Below are positions 12,272 to 24,700 of a DNA stretch of 64,000 nucleotides, in pieces. The stretch covers positions 46,672,013 to 46,736,012 of the forward strand of contig JACMZG010001914.1 in the NCBI GenBank assembly GCA_018340805.1. The letters are read 5' to 3'. This stretch comes from Microvelia longipes. Lineage: Eukaryota > Arthropoda > Insecta > Hemiptera > Veliidae. The translations under genes and the position numbers were made by a program. Under the pieces are notes generated by a model that was given only the letters and a program-made list of their open reading frames with translations, had not been told where the DNA came from and did not search any database. The number at the start of each line of letters is the position of its first letter. The first letter of the stretch is position 1.

Positions 12272-12620
12272 GTGATTAGAACCAGTGATACTCTACTTTG
12301 TCCATCACATCTCTCCATGTAATGGAACATTGTTTAATGTTTTAATTTTTTCCAAATTTTAACACTTAAATCAACGATGATCAATGAAAGATCAAAGAAA
12401 TCGAAAAAAATCGGTTCGATGTTGTGTACATATGTGTGTCTATATAAGCGTTTATATTTTAGGTCAAAATTAAAATTTTAGGACCGACTTTTATCAAACT
12501 TTCTTAAGAAATCAAGTCCTATAAGAATATTTTTAGATTGCTGCGTTGTGAAGTTATATTGTAATAATCAAATAACCAGTCTCTTCACAATTAAAATTTT
12601 TATTTGAGAGCCGAATTTCA

Positions 12621-12818
12621 ACCAGTTCTGGCCATCATCAGTCATGCGTGCAGTGTTAAGAAGCCATATGCCCTAAATAAAGCCATAAAGCCATAATAGC
12701 CATAAAGCCCTTTAAAGGTCTATAACGCACTTATAGACATTTTAGAGTGCATTATAAAATAGGACTACATATAGCTTCTTAGCACTTCACGCATCACTGA
12801 TGATGGCCAGAACTGGTT
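12621..12818. repeat. Inverted repeat with hammerhead-like core (locus 4)
   Basis: Arms at about 12621-12672 and 12766-12818 are reverse complements ('ccagttctggccatcatcag' on the left). They are separated by about 95 bp with a short internal 'cataaagcc' repeat. CTGATGA occurs on minus at 12635-12641 and on plus at 12797-12803, followed by a strong stem (GGCCAG/CTGGTT). GAAA follows only in the minus-strand copy (complement at 12616-12619); the plus copy has lost it. No convincing stem I or III was found, so this is a decayed relative of the loci at 7.8 and 26.3 kb. Confidence 0.6.
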
Positions 12819-15690
12819 AGTAAAATTTTATAGAGCGTAAGGTCTATTTCTTTAGCTATCCTCTACTAACAATAAACTAGCAAATAACTCTAACTAACAA
12901 ATCTAACCTATATTTGTAGAATAGATAAATAATCAATCAGATAAAAAACTTAATTTTTGTAAACAAATTTTAGTAAACAATTTTAAAAACATCAAATGAT
13001 CAAGTTGTTCTAATTATTTTAAAAAAATTAAACTGAAATTTAAAAGAGAAATTTTAAATAAACTTAATAGTTTAAAAGTAAAACACACAAAATTTAAAAA
13101 TGTTTGTTCAAATCCACCTAGTTTTTTTAATTTAAATAAATAACGAAATTTGGGTCAAAACGAAGAGATAACAAGACTTATCTGCTTGTATTTACAAAAC
13201 GAATATCCGCCTTAAAAACAAAAAGTAAAGACGGAAACTAGATTCTTCTTTATAAAGCCTGACATATGGTTTTAAGTTGTTTTATGATACTTTTTTTCTA
13301 GGACATAAAGTCTAAACAATGTTCAAACAATGTATGTAATCCCTAATTTAAAAGTTTTTATTTAAATAGAAATAATAGTTTAAATATTTATCTATAGATA
13401 GAGGCGTTAAAGAGGTGTTGCTTTTAAGTCTTGATCTTTTTAATCTAATTATGTGATGATTTTGATAAGTTTATGTGTTTTACAGAAATTTAGAAATACT
13501 TAGAGTTCTTTTACTTAATTTCATATACTTATCCTTTTATGCTTTTGAATTATTTCGTAATAAAGCTCTTACCTTCGGTAATGTTTCTGTTTTTATTTAT
13601 AAAACATTCGTTTTAATTTTATTTGTATATTATATAGTTCTTAGTAATCGTTCTCTTTTAAATATAAGATGTTAAGTTATGAACTTATTTGAATTAGTTG
13701 TATGAGAATTAGACTTTTTCAAACCTAAGGGCTGTTTTCTTGCCCAATTTTTATTTTTCTTTGATTATAACTACTTTTAAACCCTTGAGCAAATTTTATA
13801 TAAATCTCTAACTTAAGAAGTAAAATTATAACTCATGTATAATATCCAGTAAAGAAAATGGGTTGGTATTCAACTGAAATAAATGTTTTTTTTTCTACTT
13901 AGGCATTAAATATCTGAAATCTTTTAAAAATCAACAATGACATTTTACCTAAACAGTCTATAAAATATTGTTTGATTTATACTTCATATGTCAATTTGTT
14001 GTTGTTTTTTTTTTATTTTAACTATGCTTTGTTTATACGTTTCTCATTACTCTATCCGCTTCCTTGTATCGAAATCAATTGTTACTTCTCAAATGAAATC
14101 TATTCCCACGGACTAAATCTCTAACACGATCTAATTAAACCTAATTTGATAATGATCGGCAATCATCTTGTAATTGAGTTATTGAAAATGAAAATAAACA
14201 GTTAATAGTTTTAATTTAGATTTCACATCTGTTTTTAATACTTATTCAGTACTGTTATAAATTTGTTTATTTACTCTCTACTGCTACGCTAACGAATTCT
14301 TCTTTTATATTTTATTACAAATAATATATCATAATTTATTTATAATTTATGATTATTCGTGGATATTGGTGAGGTTTTCATCTATTAAAATGTGTCTTTT
14401 AGTAATTTCGTTATAGTTTTATATGACTTATTTGATATTTCTTATTATATCGAAAGAACAATAGCAGGAAATGAAGGAATGGATGAAGAACTGTGCAAGA
14501 TGGCATAGAGGAAGTTTATAATCTTAAACGATATTATAGGACGATAGAGTTTTAATCTAACCAGAAATAAATTAGAATGGAAAGACATTAGTGTGACTAA
14601 CGAGCAGTGACTTCGTGGAGTTTGATAATGTTAAATGAATTAATGTCCGTTTTAGGGTTTTTTAGCCCATCAGGGTATTCATTCTGTAGGAACTACCTCA
14701 GGTGGGTTGCATCCGCTATCCTCTAAATATTTATAAAGTTTTACTACAAATACTATTCATATAAACTAAGAGTATATCCCGGACTGCGAACCTGAAACCT
14801 CCGGTGCCGAACTCTAGTCAATCTTTAGATGGGAACAAAATTTTCTTTCGAATCATGGACTGTTCTGTGTACTGATCTCATATCTCAATCCGTAAGATGA
14901 TTTTTATTTGTTGCGGTTAAGAACACTTTTTTGAAATTTTTATTTATAAAATAAACTAATGAATTTTAAATTTGTCAGTGAGTAATTTGATTTAATATCC
15001 GGGTCAAAATACAACTAAAACTGTATTTATTATTTATTCTATCTATCATGATTAATTTAATGTAATCAACTATATCTATGTTTAGTTTTCTATCGTGTGC
15101 TGTTCTGGTAACAGCGGACGTAATGTCCATTAATTATAAATTGATTTCTTACGTTTTGTATGTTAAATTTTGCAAGTTCAGTTGTTTTACGAATTTCCAG
15201 CGAAAATGTTAATTAAATGAAAGAAAAATGGTGTTTTGCTTACCATGTAATTTTTGTTGTGTGTTTAGAATTGTGAGTTAGAATTGTGTGTTTATAGGTT
15301 ATTAGAATTGGTTTAGTATAAACTATAAACCAAAGTTGGTTAGCCAAAATGAAATTCTCAAAAACTGTTGAACGATTTCTGAAAAATTTGTGTTTTTATT
15401 TTTACAAAATTTTATTGAGTTTTTTATCTTAGCAAAATTCTGGATTGGTAAATCTACGTGTTTTTTCTTGTTTGGCAGAAAAAAAATATATTATCTTTGG
15501 TAAAAATTATTTACTCGTTTTAACATGTTAATTATTAATTATTCATTTACTAATAATCTCTATTTAATAATCAATTAAATAAATAATTAATTAATTAAAT
15601 AATCTTATTTACTTTTTCACAAATTTCCTATAAAAATATGCCTACAAGGTTGTTTTCTTTTTATCATCGTTAATTTAAGTGAAACCTGTA
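12819..15690. other. AT-rich DNA upstream of the RhoGAP gene
   Basis: No exon, repeat family or promoter motif could be identified with confidence. A 66-codon frame at 13475-13675 (plus) is hydrophobic and unsupported. The promoter and 5' untranslated exons of the RhoGAP gene may lie here or further upstream. Confidence 0.4.
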
Positions 15691-15692
15691 CA

Positions 15693-15782
15693 ATGTCAAG
15701 CACAATGAATAAGATTAAAGCTGTTATACGTGGATCAAAGTTTAAAGTACTTAAATTATTAAATTCCAGGAGTAAGGTTCAG
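15693..15782 (+). CDS. RhoGAP gene, candidate exon 1 (start codon)
   Basis: It opens with ATG at 15693 and encodes 30 residues (MSSTMNKIKAVIRGSKFKVL then KLLNSRSKVQ), very basic. It ends in CAG|GTAGGC, phase 0, matching exon 2. Codon content stands out from the AT-rich flanks. A second donor-like GTAAGG at 15772 would break phase. The start choice rests on the first ATG after in-frame stops. Upstream exons cannot be excluded. Confidence 0.55.
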
Positions 15783-18700
15783 GTAGGCAAAATATTCGTT
15801 TGAAAAGTTTTAAATCCATTATTAGTACCTATGTCTTAAAGTTTAAAAACTTTTAAAGACTTCAACTTTAAAAAAAAAGAACTTTCAAACTAACTTATGA
15901 ATAACTTGTTAAGTTTATTGACAAACAACCTAATTAATAGCAATTTGTGATTAGGTTATATCTTATTAATTAACACATTTAACGGAATAATTAAATATAG
16001 AACAGTTATATGAAACAATAAAATATTACGGATTGTAATGCAATTATAAGTTTTATTGTTCTAAATTTTTTTTAATTACTTCAATTTAATAATATTTCTA
16101 TTATTATTATTGAAAAAGACTTTTTACCTAATTAATATAAATCTTGTTAATTAATTTTAAATTTAACTTTAACTACATTCTTTATACCTGATTTTCAGCG
16201 AATGTTCATCGAGAAAATAAAGCTTATGAGAGTTTTTATTTAATTTGAACTTTAACTGTATTTTTTTTTATAATTTTAATAAAAATTTAGTTTCGCCTTA
16301 CTAACAGTTCACAATTTTATATTACAATGGCTCAAAATAAGTAGTAATTTTATTAGGTTGCTTCTATTGGTTTCTTGTCATTATTTATTACCCGGTAGTT
16401 TTAAATTTCTTAATTGCTTGAATTTATTATTTAAATTATTGTATTGTTCTAATATTTAATAGTTCTAATTGCTCGATGACTCACCTATATTCTTCGAGCT
16501 TCAAGGCCTTCATAGTTTCATTCAGTTTTAACAATGGAAAATTTTATTTGTTTTATCTTGATTTTTGTATCGAAGAAGCACTGTGATAGTTACTAAGTCT
16601 GTTGGTTGTGTAACTCGTCAGTAAAATATTAGATTGTAGTGCTGTGGAAATCCCTGTTATTATTATTATCAGATTTATAAATGTGGTCTTTACAATTAAA
16701 AATTTTATATTCTGAATGTATATTTTAACCACCAATTAAAGTATATTGTTGCCATGTACATATTTAATAAATTATAATTATTTTCAAAACGAGACATTAA
16801 TGAAGTTAATTTTTTCATTAAAAAACAATCCATCAAAAAATAAAATTGTGTGTTTTGGATGTAATTATTCCTTCAACATAAATCGCTTTAATAGTATATG
16901 GAGACTGTATACTCGTACTCTCTACTCTCGCTTAATATTAATTTGAGTTTACTGATGGCCTTCTAGTTATTTATTTTGTAAAAGGATATCTGAAAAAATA
17001 AGTATTATGGAAAAGAAATAAATTAAAAAATTAGTAAAAATAAGTAGAATAAGTACGATGTGTCAAAATATGTTTTAGCGAATTATCATCTAGAATTTAT
17101 TAATGAAATTTACAAGAAAATTTTAGTAACAAGTTTAATATGTATTGCCAGATTATTATAAGATAATAATTCAAAAAAATTGTCGATATTTGTTATCAGA
17201 TTTTATTAGAAAATTACGCTGAAGTATTTAAATGATAATAAGAAGACACAGTATTTCCTCGTTAAAAATTTAATTATATAGAGCCGCTTTTAATTTTAAG
17301 AGATCATTTTCCAGTGACTGTAAACAAGTGCAATGAAAATTCAATTAGAATAAATAAGCAAATTAAAACTTACAAAGTAAGGAAAAAGAAAGTAAAATCT
17401 AAAGGAAAAAGAAAAACATTGAAGTGAAAATATAATAAATAACGAATTTCTCGATATTTATCACCAGATTTTTTTTAATAAAATTACGCTAACGAGTTTG
17501 TCGATTAAAACACAAATTATAATGTATCACCAGATTTTTTTAATAAAATTACGCTAACGAGTTTGTCGGTTAAAACACAAATTACAATGTATCACCAGAT
17601 TTTTTTTAAATAAAATTACGCTAACGAGTTTGTCGGTTAAAACACAAATTACACTAATGAGGGGTTTCGAGTAGAAAATATGTTTAGGAGAGTGGAGGGG
17701 GTTGATTCAGTGTTGTACGTCTGTCATTTCCACATTACCCTACCAATTTTACTGTATATTTTATTTTACTGTTAAAGCCTTTTATTTTCATTAACATTAA
17801 TGTTGTTTTAATTTTCTGTTTAGGCATTGAAGAGAGGACAAGTAGAAAGTGATCTAGAAAGGATACAAGATTTATTTCCATCGGATTGCCTGAAACTATA
17901 CGACAAAGATGCTATCACCATGGTAACATACGTTTTATTATTGTTAACTTGTTCTATGCATGTAGTGGCAGTTAAGTGGCTAGAGCATTCAGACCGACCA
18001 GTTCTGTTCATTTTTAATTCCGCATCTTACTTTCGGAAATCTCAAGTATTGGACTTTTGATTCCTAAATTTTTTGTCTCTCACTAATATCCACAGATATA
18101 CCTACAATTATATACATCTAGTCCATGTCCAAAAATCTGTCCTTTCTTTGGCCACATTACATTCTCAGATATCTACATTACACCCGAAAGTGAAGGTACC
18201 ACTCTATATCCATACAATTTATTCCCAAATATATCTACTCTGTATCCACAATACATCCACTAATATACCTACTCTATAAACACATTACGTCTACAAATAT
18301 ACCCACTATAGATACTCATTACATCCACAAATATGCCCACTCTATTGTTATATTACATCTACAAATATACCAACTCTATAAACACATTGCGTCTACAAAT
18401 ATACCCACTCTATAAACACATTACGTCTACAAATATACCTACTCTATAAACACATTACGTCTACAAATATTCCTACTCTATAAACACATTACGTCTACAA
18501 ATATTCCCACTCTATAAACACATTACATTCACAAACATACCCTCTCTATATATACATTGCATCCACAAATACACCCACATTACATTCACAAATATACCAA
18601 CTCTATATACATATAACATCTACAAATATATCCCCTTTATGAACACAATTATATTTTTAAAACATCTCTAAATAAATACACCCACTCTAAATATATAATA

Positions 18701-21700
18701 CATATATAAATATATCTAATCTATATCCACAAATATATCCACTCTAAATCCACATTATGTCCCCAATTATAGCTAAAATTAAGTTGTAACCTCAGCTCTA
18801 TGAATCCTCTTATTCCAAAAACTTAAACATTAAAATCATATGATCAATCCCTAATAAATTATTAGGAATCGATCGATTTTCTATTCTTATTCAAGAACTG
18901 AAAATATTGGTCAATTTAAAGAATGAAAGGTCTGAAGTTCAAACCCTGACGGCAATATGAATTTTTTAAATCAAGTTATTAATCATTATTAAAATTCAGT
19001 AAATTACTAAGGCGTACACTTAACATCGTGCGCCAGCAAAGGGCTCTTTAAATCCCTTTAGGCTAGTCTACACCAAATTAATCACTTAAGAGAACATACA
19101 AAACCTTGGTGAAAGCATACAGCTTGTATTCACGCGTTTTAATTTAATAAGAACATCGTGCCAAAATCATTTTTAAAAACGTTAACAAGATGTATTTTAT
19201 AATAAAAATTATAAATAAAAATCCGTTAACTTATTTTTTTAAGTTTAAAACTTCTTTCAGTGAACTTCCTACAATCTTTCTAACGGGGTGGTCCCTTAAT
19301 AAGTTCTTTTAAGGAAATGTTTAGGAATGACGTTCTTCAAAAAAATGATTGATTGTTTTGAAGAACCTGCTTATTTATGAGAAATTATGTTTTATAGTTT
19401 TTTAAGCATTTTGTAAAACGATAGTGCTTATTATGTCTTCATTTATTATTATATTTGGGGAGATCTTAGTGTTCGAAAAGAAATATTAAATAACTTTGTA
19501 TTCTTGTGTAGCTCGGGGCTATTGGGGAGAAGTATTGCTCTGTGGAATTATACTAAGCCAGTTGTACAGTTTAAACTTAGTTCTTAATTTCACCACCAGA
19601 GTTCAGCACTCTTCAGGCTCTTAGTATACCCTTAGTTCGTTAGTAATAAGAAATACCCATAGAGATATATACTAGAGGGAGCATAGCCTATCTTAATACA
19701 TTGAGAGGCCTGAAACATTTTTAGTGGGGCTCTCAGGGGCTCTGTGTAACCTCATTGAAACCTCCTCCAAGAGGGAGTTGAGGTTATAATTAATCAATTG
19801 TTTTGGGCTTCCCACAGATTGTTTGTGTTGTGATTTGTATTTTAAACATTCTACTATATAATTTACTGTTTTTTTTGTTCTGTTTATTTGATAATAATGG
19901 TAATCGAATGTGGTCAGGTTACTTTTTCGATGTTTCAAAATTCAACCAATAGGGCCCCTCTAGTAATATATCTCTATGGAAATACCTACCTATTTATGGG
20001 TTCCGTATCGTTCCGTCGACAAATCATTCCATCGACAAATCATAGCGTCGACATATCATTGCGTCGACAAATCGTTCCATCGACAAATAATTTGAGTTTG
20101 TCGACGGAACAAATCGGATTGTTGCGTCGACAAATCATTGCATCGACAAGATATTTGTCGACGGAATGATTTGTCGACGGAACGATATCACACCCTATTT
20201 ATGTCCATTGTTAGGTTGTGAAGTAAAACACTAGGATTTTTTTTCAATTATAAGTGACAGCCATATTAGTATATTATTAGGTTTTCTAATTTTTATGTCT
20301 GTTTTATGGTGATAGTGAAAGAAGAGGAATTAATTTTATTTTCGCTCTAATTCTATTAAATGTAAGAAGAAGTCAAACCTATATCGCAGAAAAATACTCA
20401 ATAAAAAATTGAATCCTCAACCTTGAGATAATAGAGTTGGGTAAAATTTGCTTGGAAAGCACCAAGCAAAATAAAATAAATGTCTCCCCTTTTTACTTCC
20501 TCTTTTTCCTTTTTCTTATCGCTTGCTCTTTTGTGTTACAGAGGATGAAAGGGCTGATGAGGAAAGGTAGGGGTGGAAGATTAACCCGGGCATTATCAGC
20601 AAAATCTCTCCGACCTGAGTCACCTCCAAGACAACAACATGTACCGCCTCCACCGCCCCACAGACAGTTCATCATGGAAGCGCCTGTTACCTTTACTCAG
20701 GTACGTATAAACCACTACTCTTTTGAATAGCTATAGAGACATATCTACATAGAGACGAAATAGCTTTTTTATTACTACGAGTATGCGAAGCGACCTAGAA
20801 TCTTGAGCCTTACAATTAAGCGAGTTTTAAAACTATCGAATATTCCGATTGGCAAAGAAGTTGGAGAACTAATTTTAAATTTTTTGTGTTGTGTAAGAAG
20901 AAAGAATTTCAAATCAACATTTTAGCAACTACATTTAACAGATGCTGATTTAAAATCACATTATAAATACTGATTTAAAATACATTTAACAGATGCTGAT
21001 TTAAAATCACATTATAAATACTGATTTAAAATACATTTAACAAATGCTGATTTAAAATCAGCACTCAATTAACTACAGTTGATTAAATGGTAATTTAAAA
21101 TCAACACTTTAGCAACTAAATTTGATCAGATGCTGATTTCAAATCAGCACTCTATTAACTACAGTTGATTAAATGGTAATTTAAAATCAACACTTTAGCA
21201 ACTACATTTGATCAGATGCTAATTTGAAATCAGCACTCTATTAACTACAGTTGATTAAATGGTAAATTAAAATCAACACTTTAGCAACCTACATTTGATT
21301 CAGATGCTGATTTCAAATCAGCACTCTATTAACTACAGTTGATTAAATGGTAATTTCATATCAACACTTTAGCAACTACATTTGATCAGATGCTAATTTG
21401 AAATCAGCACTCTATTAACTACAGTTGATTAAATGGTAAATTAAAAATCAACACTTAGCAACTACATTGATCAGATGCTAATTTGAAATCAGCACTCTAT
21501 TAACTACAGTTGTTAAATGGTAAATTAAAATCAACACTTTAGCAACTACATTTGATCAGATGCTGATTTCAAATCAGCACTCTATTAACTACAGTTGATT
21601 AAATGGTAATTTCATATCAACACTTTAGCAACTACATTTGATCAGATGCTAATTTGAAATCAGCACTCAATTAACTACAGTTGGTTTAAATGGTAATTTC

Positions 21701-24700
21701 ATATCAACACTTTTTCAACTACATTTGATCAGATGCTGATTTTAAATCAGCACTCAATGAACTACAGTTGATTGAATGGTAATTTAAAATCAACCTTTAG
21801 CAACTAATTTGATCAGATCTGATTTGAAATCAGCACTCTATTAACTACAGTTGTTAAATGGTAATTTTCTATCAACACTTTAGCACTACATTTGATCAGA
21901 TGCTGATTTGAAATCAGCACTCAATTAACTACAGTTGGTTAAATGGTAATTTCATATCAACACTTTTCAACTACATTTGATCAGATGCTGATTTTAAATC
22001 AGCACTCAATGAACTACAGTTGATTGAATGGTAATTTAAAATCAACACCTTTAGCAACTACCATTTGATCAGATGCTGATTTAAAATCAGCACTCTATTA
22101 ACTACAGTTGATTAAATGGTAATTTAAAATCAACACTTTAGCAACTACATTTGATCAGATGCTGATTTAAAATCTTGTTTATCATATGTACCTATATTAT
22201 GATTAAGCTTCTTATGAAAGTTTTTTTTAAATCTTGGGAATCTGAAGCTTAGACACAACCCCTAAGGCTTGTCATGTTTTAAGACTTTTGTACCCTTAAA
22301 ATTTCATTTGCATTTGTACACTTTATTTTTCGATGTATCCATTTGAATAATTGTTTACTTTATCTATGAAATTTCTCGAGGATTAAAGTCTCAGAACTGA
22401 ATACGATTGTTTATGGGTACCAAGCTATAGCATATATTATATGTCAGTTGTATCTAGTTATATTTTTGCATAAGAATAGTTAATTACTGAACTATATGGA
22501 ATAATTTCATATCATTATAGAAACAGTTATTCTATTAAGAGCAAGGTTTAAGCCAAGGTTAGTGTGAACTTAACAAATTTGAAAAATTCAAGGCGACTTC
22601 AATAAGTTAAATTAAATATGTTGGACATTTTTATACATTAATTGCAGTTTTTGACAATGGCAGGTTGAAAGTGTTTTATCAAATTACATCACCATTTTTT
22701 AAATGACACGATTTGATGTTTTGGATTTTGAACCGGACAGTTAAAATAATAAAAAATATTTTAGAGACATATGAACATTTTATTATGATTTTACGTTGCT
22801 TATTTACGTTTTTCTCTAATTCTGATTCTGACTTTTAAACTGTCTCGCAAACTGGAGTCATAGTAATAAAATTATTTATATTTTAAAACCTTTTTATGTA
22901 ATCTTGATTAGTTTGTACTGATTAGTAGTTGTATTATTAATGGTAGTAGAACATAGAGTAGACAGTTGTCGACCCTGGTAGACGTTTGGGTCCTTTTTAC
23001 CAACCCCGGAATCGTCTACTTATCACTACACTTCCAATGTCTTATCAATATTAAACACCTTGCTAGTATTAGTTAGAGAGTACAGTAATCAAGCCCATAC
23101 GGAACTATGCCCCTTGCTGAATTAAGTCCTTACGAAACTCTGCTCCACGCGGGACTAAGTCCTCATGGAACTAAGTCACACGCAAAACTAAGTCCTTACG
23201 TAATTCTGCCCTTCCGAAACTAAATCCTTGCATAATTATGCCCCATGCCTATCCATGCTTACATCTAACAGTCAAAATTGAATGTATTGTTTATCTATTT
23301 TTACCAATTTATACAAATTTTTCCATTCATTTATATTCATCTAGAAAGTTAATTTTCTTTCTGTATCATTTAAATTTAACCTTTACAAAACTAATGTTTT
23401 ATAGAATAAAGAAATAAATCGATTCCTTTCCTAACGTCACCAGCTTTTTAACAATCTCAAATAACTTCGACCCTTAAGAGTTATAGGTCATTCCACCTCT
23501 TATAATATATTTCAATATTTTAATTTAGTTCTATTTTCGTACCTAATTTAATAAATAACAATATCCTTAGAGAATGAATAAATCAAATTCAAAAATAGGA
23601 ATATAAATTTAATTCACATCATTTCTTTACAACAATGGAGCTAATTTTTCATATATAAATATTTTGCTTTTTTAATGAAAACTAAAAATATTTTTATCTT
23701 TCCTTGTTTGTTTTTTTTTTTTTTTGGAAAAACAAATCAAACACAGTGTACAAACTAAACTATACAAAGATGTTCAAATAAGGGGTGTCAATTGATTGTT
23801 ATATTTTTACTATTAATATGTTTGATGAGGGATAATATTAATTATTCTTTTGTTAAAATGATAATTAAGCAAATGGATTAGATGATTATTTGACTAACGT
23901 TTTTAACTATAAATAGATTTCAAATGTTTTAATTAAAAGAGTTCTTATAATTTTATTTAAACGTATAAAATATGTCAATCAAATCAAAATAACTTTATTT
24001 AGGCTTAATACAAAATATTGTTGCCCATGAGGCATAACAATAGTATATTCGTATAAAATATGTAAAAAAGTGTGTATTTTATTATATAAAATATCTAGAA
24101 AGTGTGTATTTTATTTAAACGTATAAAATATCTAGAAAAGTGTGTATTTTATTTAAACGTATAAAATATCTAGAAAAGTGTGTATTTTATTTAAACGTAT
24201 AAAATATCTAGAAAAGTGTGTATTTATTTAAACGTATAAAATATCAGAAAAGTGTGTATTTTATTTAAACGTATAAAATATCTAGAAAAGTGTGTATTTT
24301 ATTTAAACGTATAAAATATCTAGAAGTGTGTGGTGTGTATTTTATTTAAACGTATAAATATCTAGAAAAGTGTGTATTATATTTAAACGTATAAAATATC
24401 TAGAAAAGTGTGTATTTTATTTAAACGTATAAAATATCTAGAAAAGTGTGTATTAATTTAAACGTATAAAATATCTAGAAAAGTGTGTATTTTATTTGAT
24501 CTGATTTTATTTTCTTGATTGTTTTAATCTTCTAACTATTGATAGTTGTGGTCATTTTTTTAAGGACTAGACCAAAGAAATAATTAATTCTGTGTAGGAT
24601 GTTAATGAAATAAATAATTTCCTTTCAAATTCAAATGAACGTAAACGAAAAGTTAAATTTTAACTGAACAAAATCAAGAAAATTTATTAGACATTTAGGC

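Noticed and set aside
12797..12803. An intact hammerhead at the 12.7-kb locus
   Set aside because: CTGATGA and stem II are present, but on the plus strand GAAA is lost and on neither strand could stem I or III be formed. It is kept only as a decayed relative.
18925..18965. tRNA B-box-like sequence 'agttcaaaccctg'
   Set aside because: No matching A box, acceptor stem or anticodon arm could be placed around it. At most it could be a remnant of a tRNA-derived SINE.
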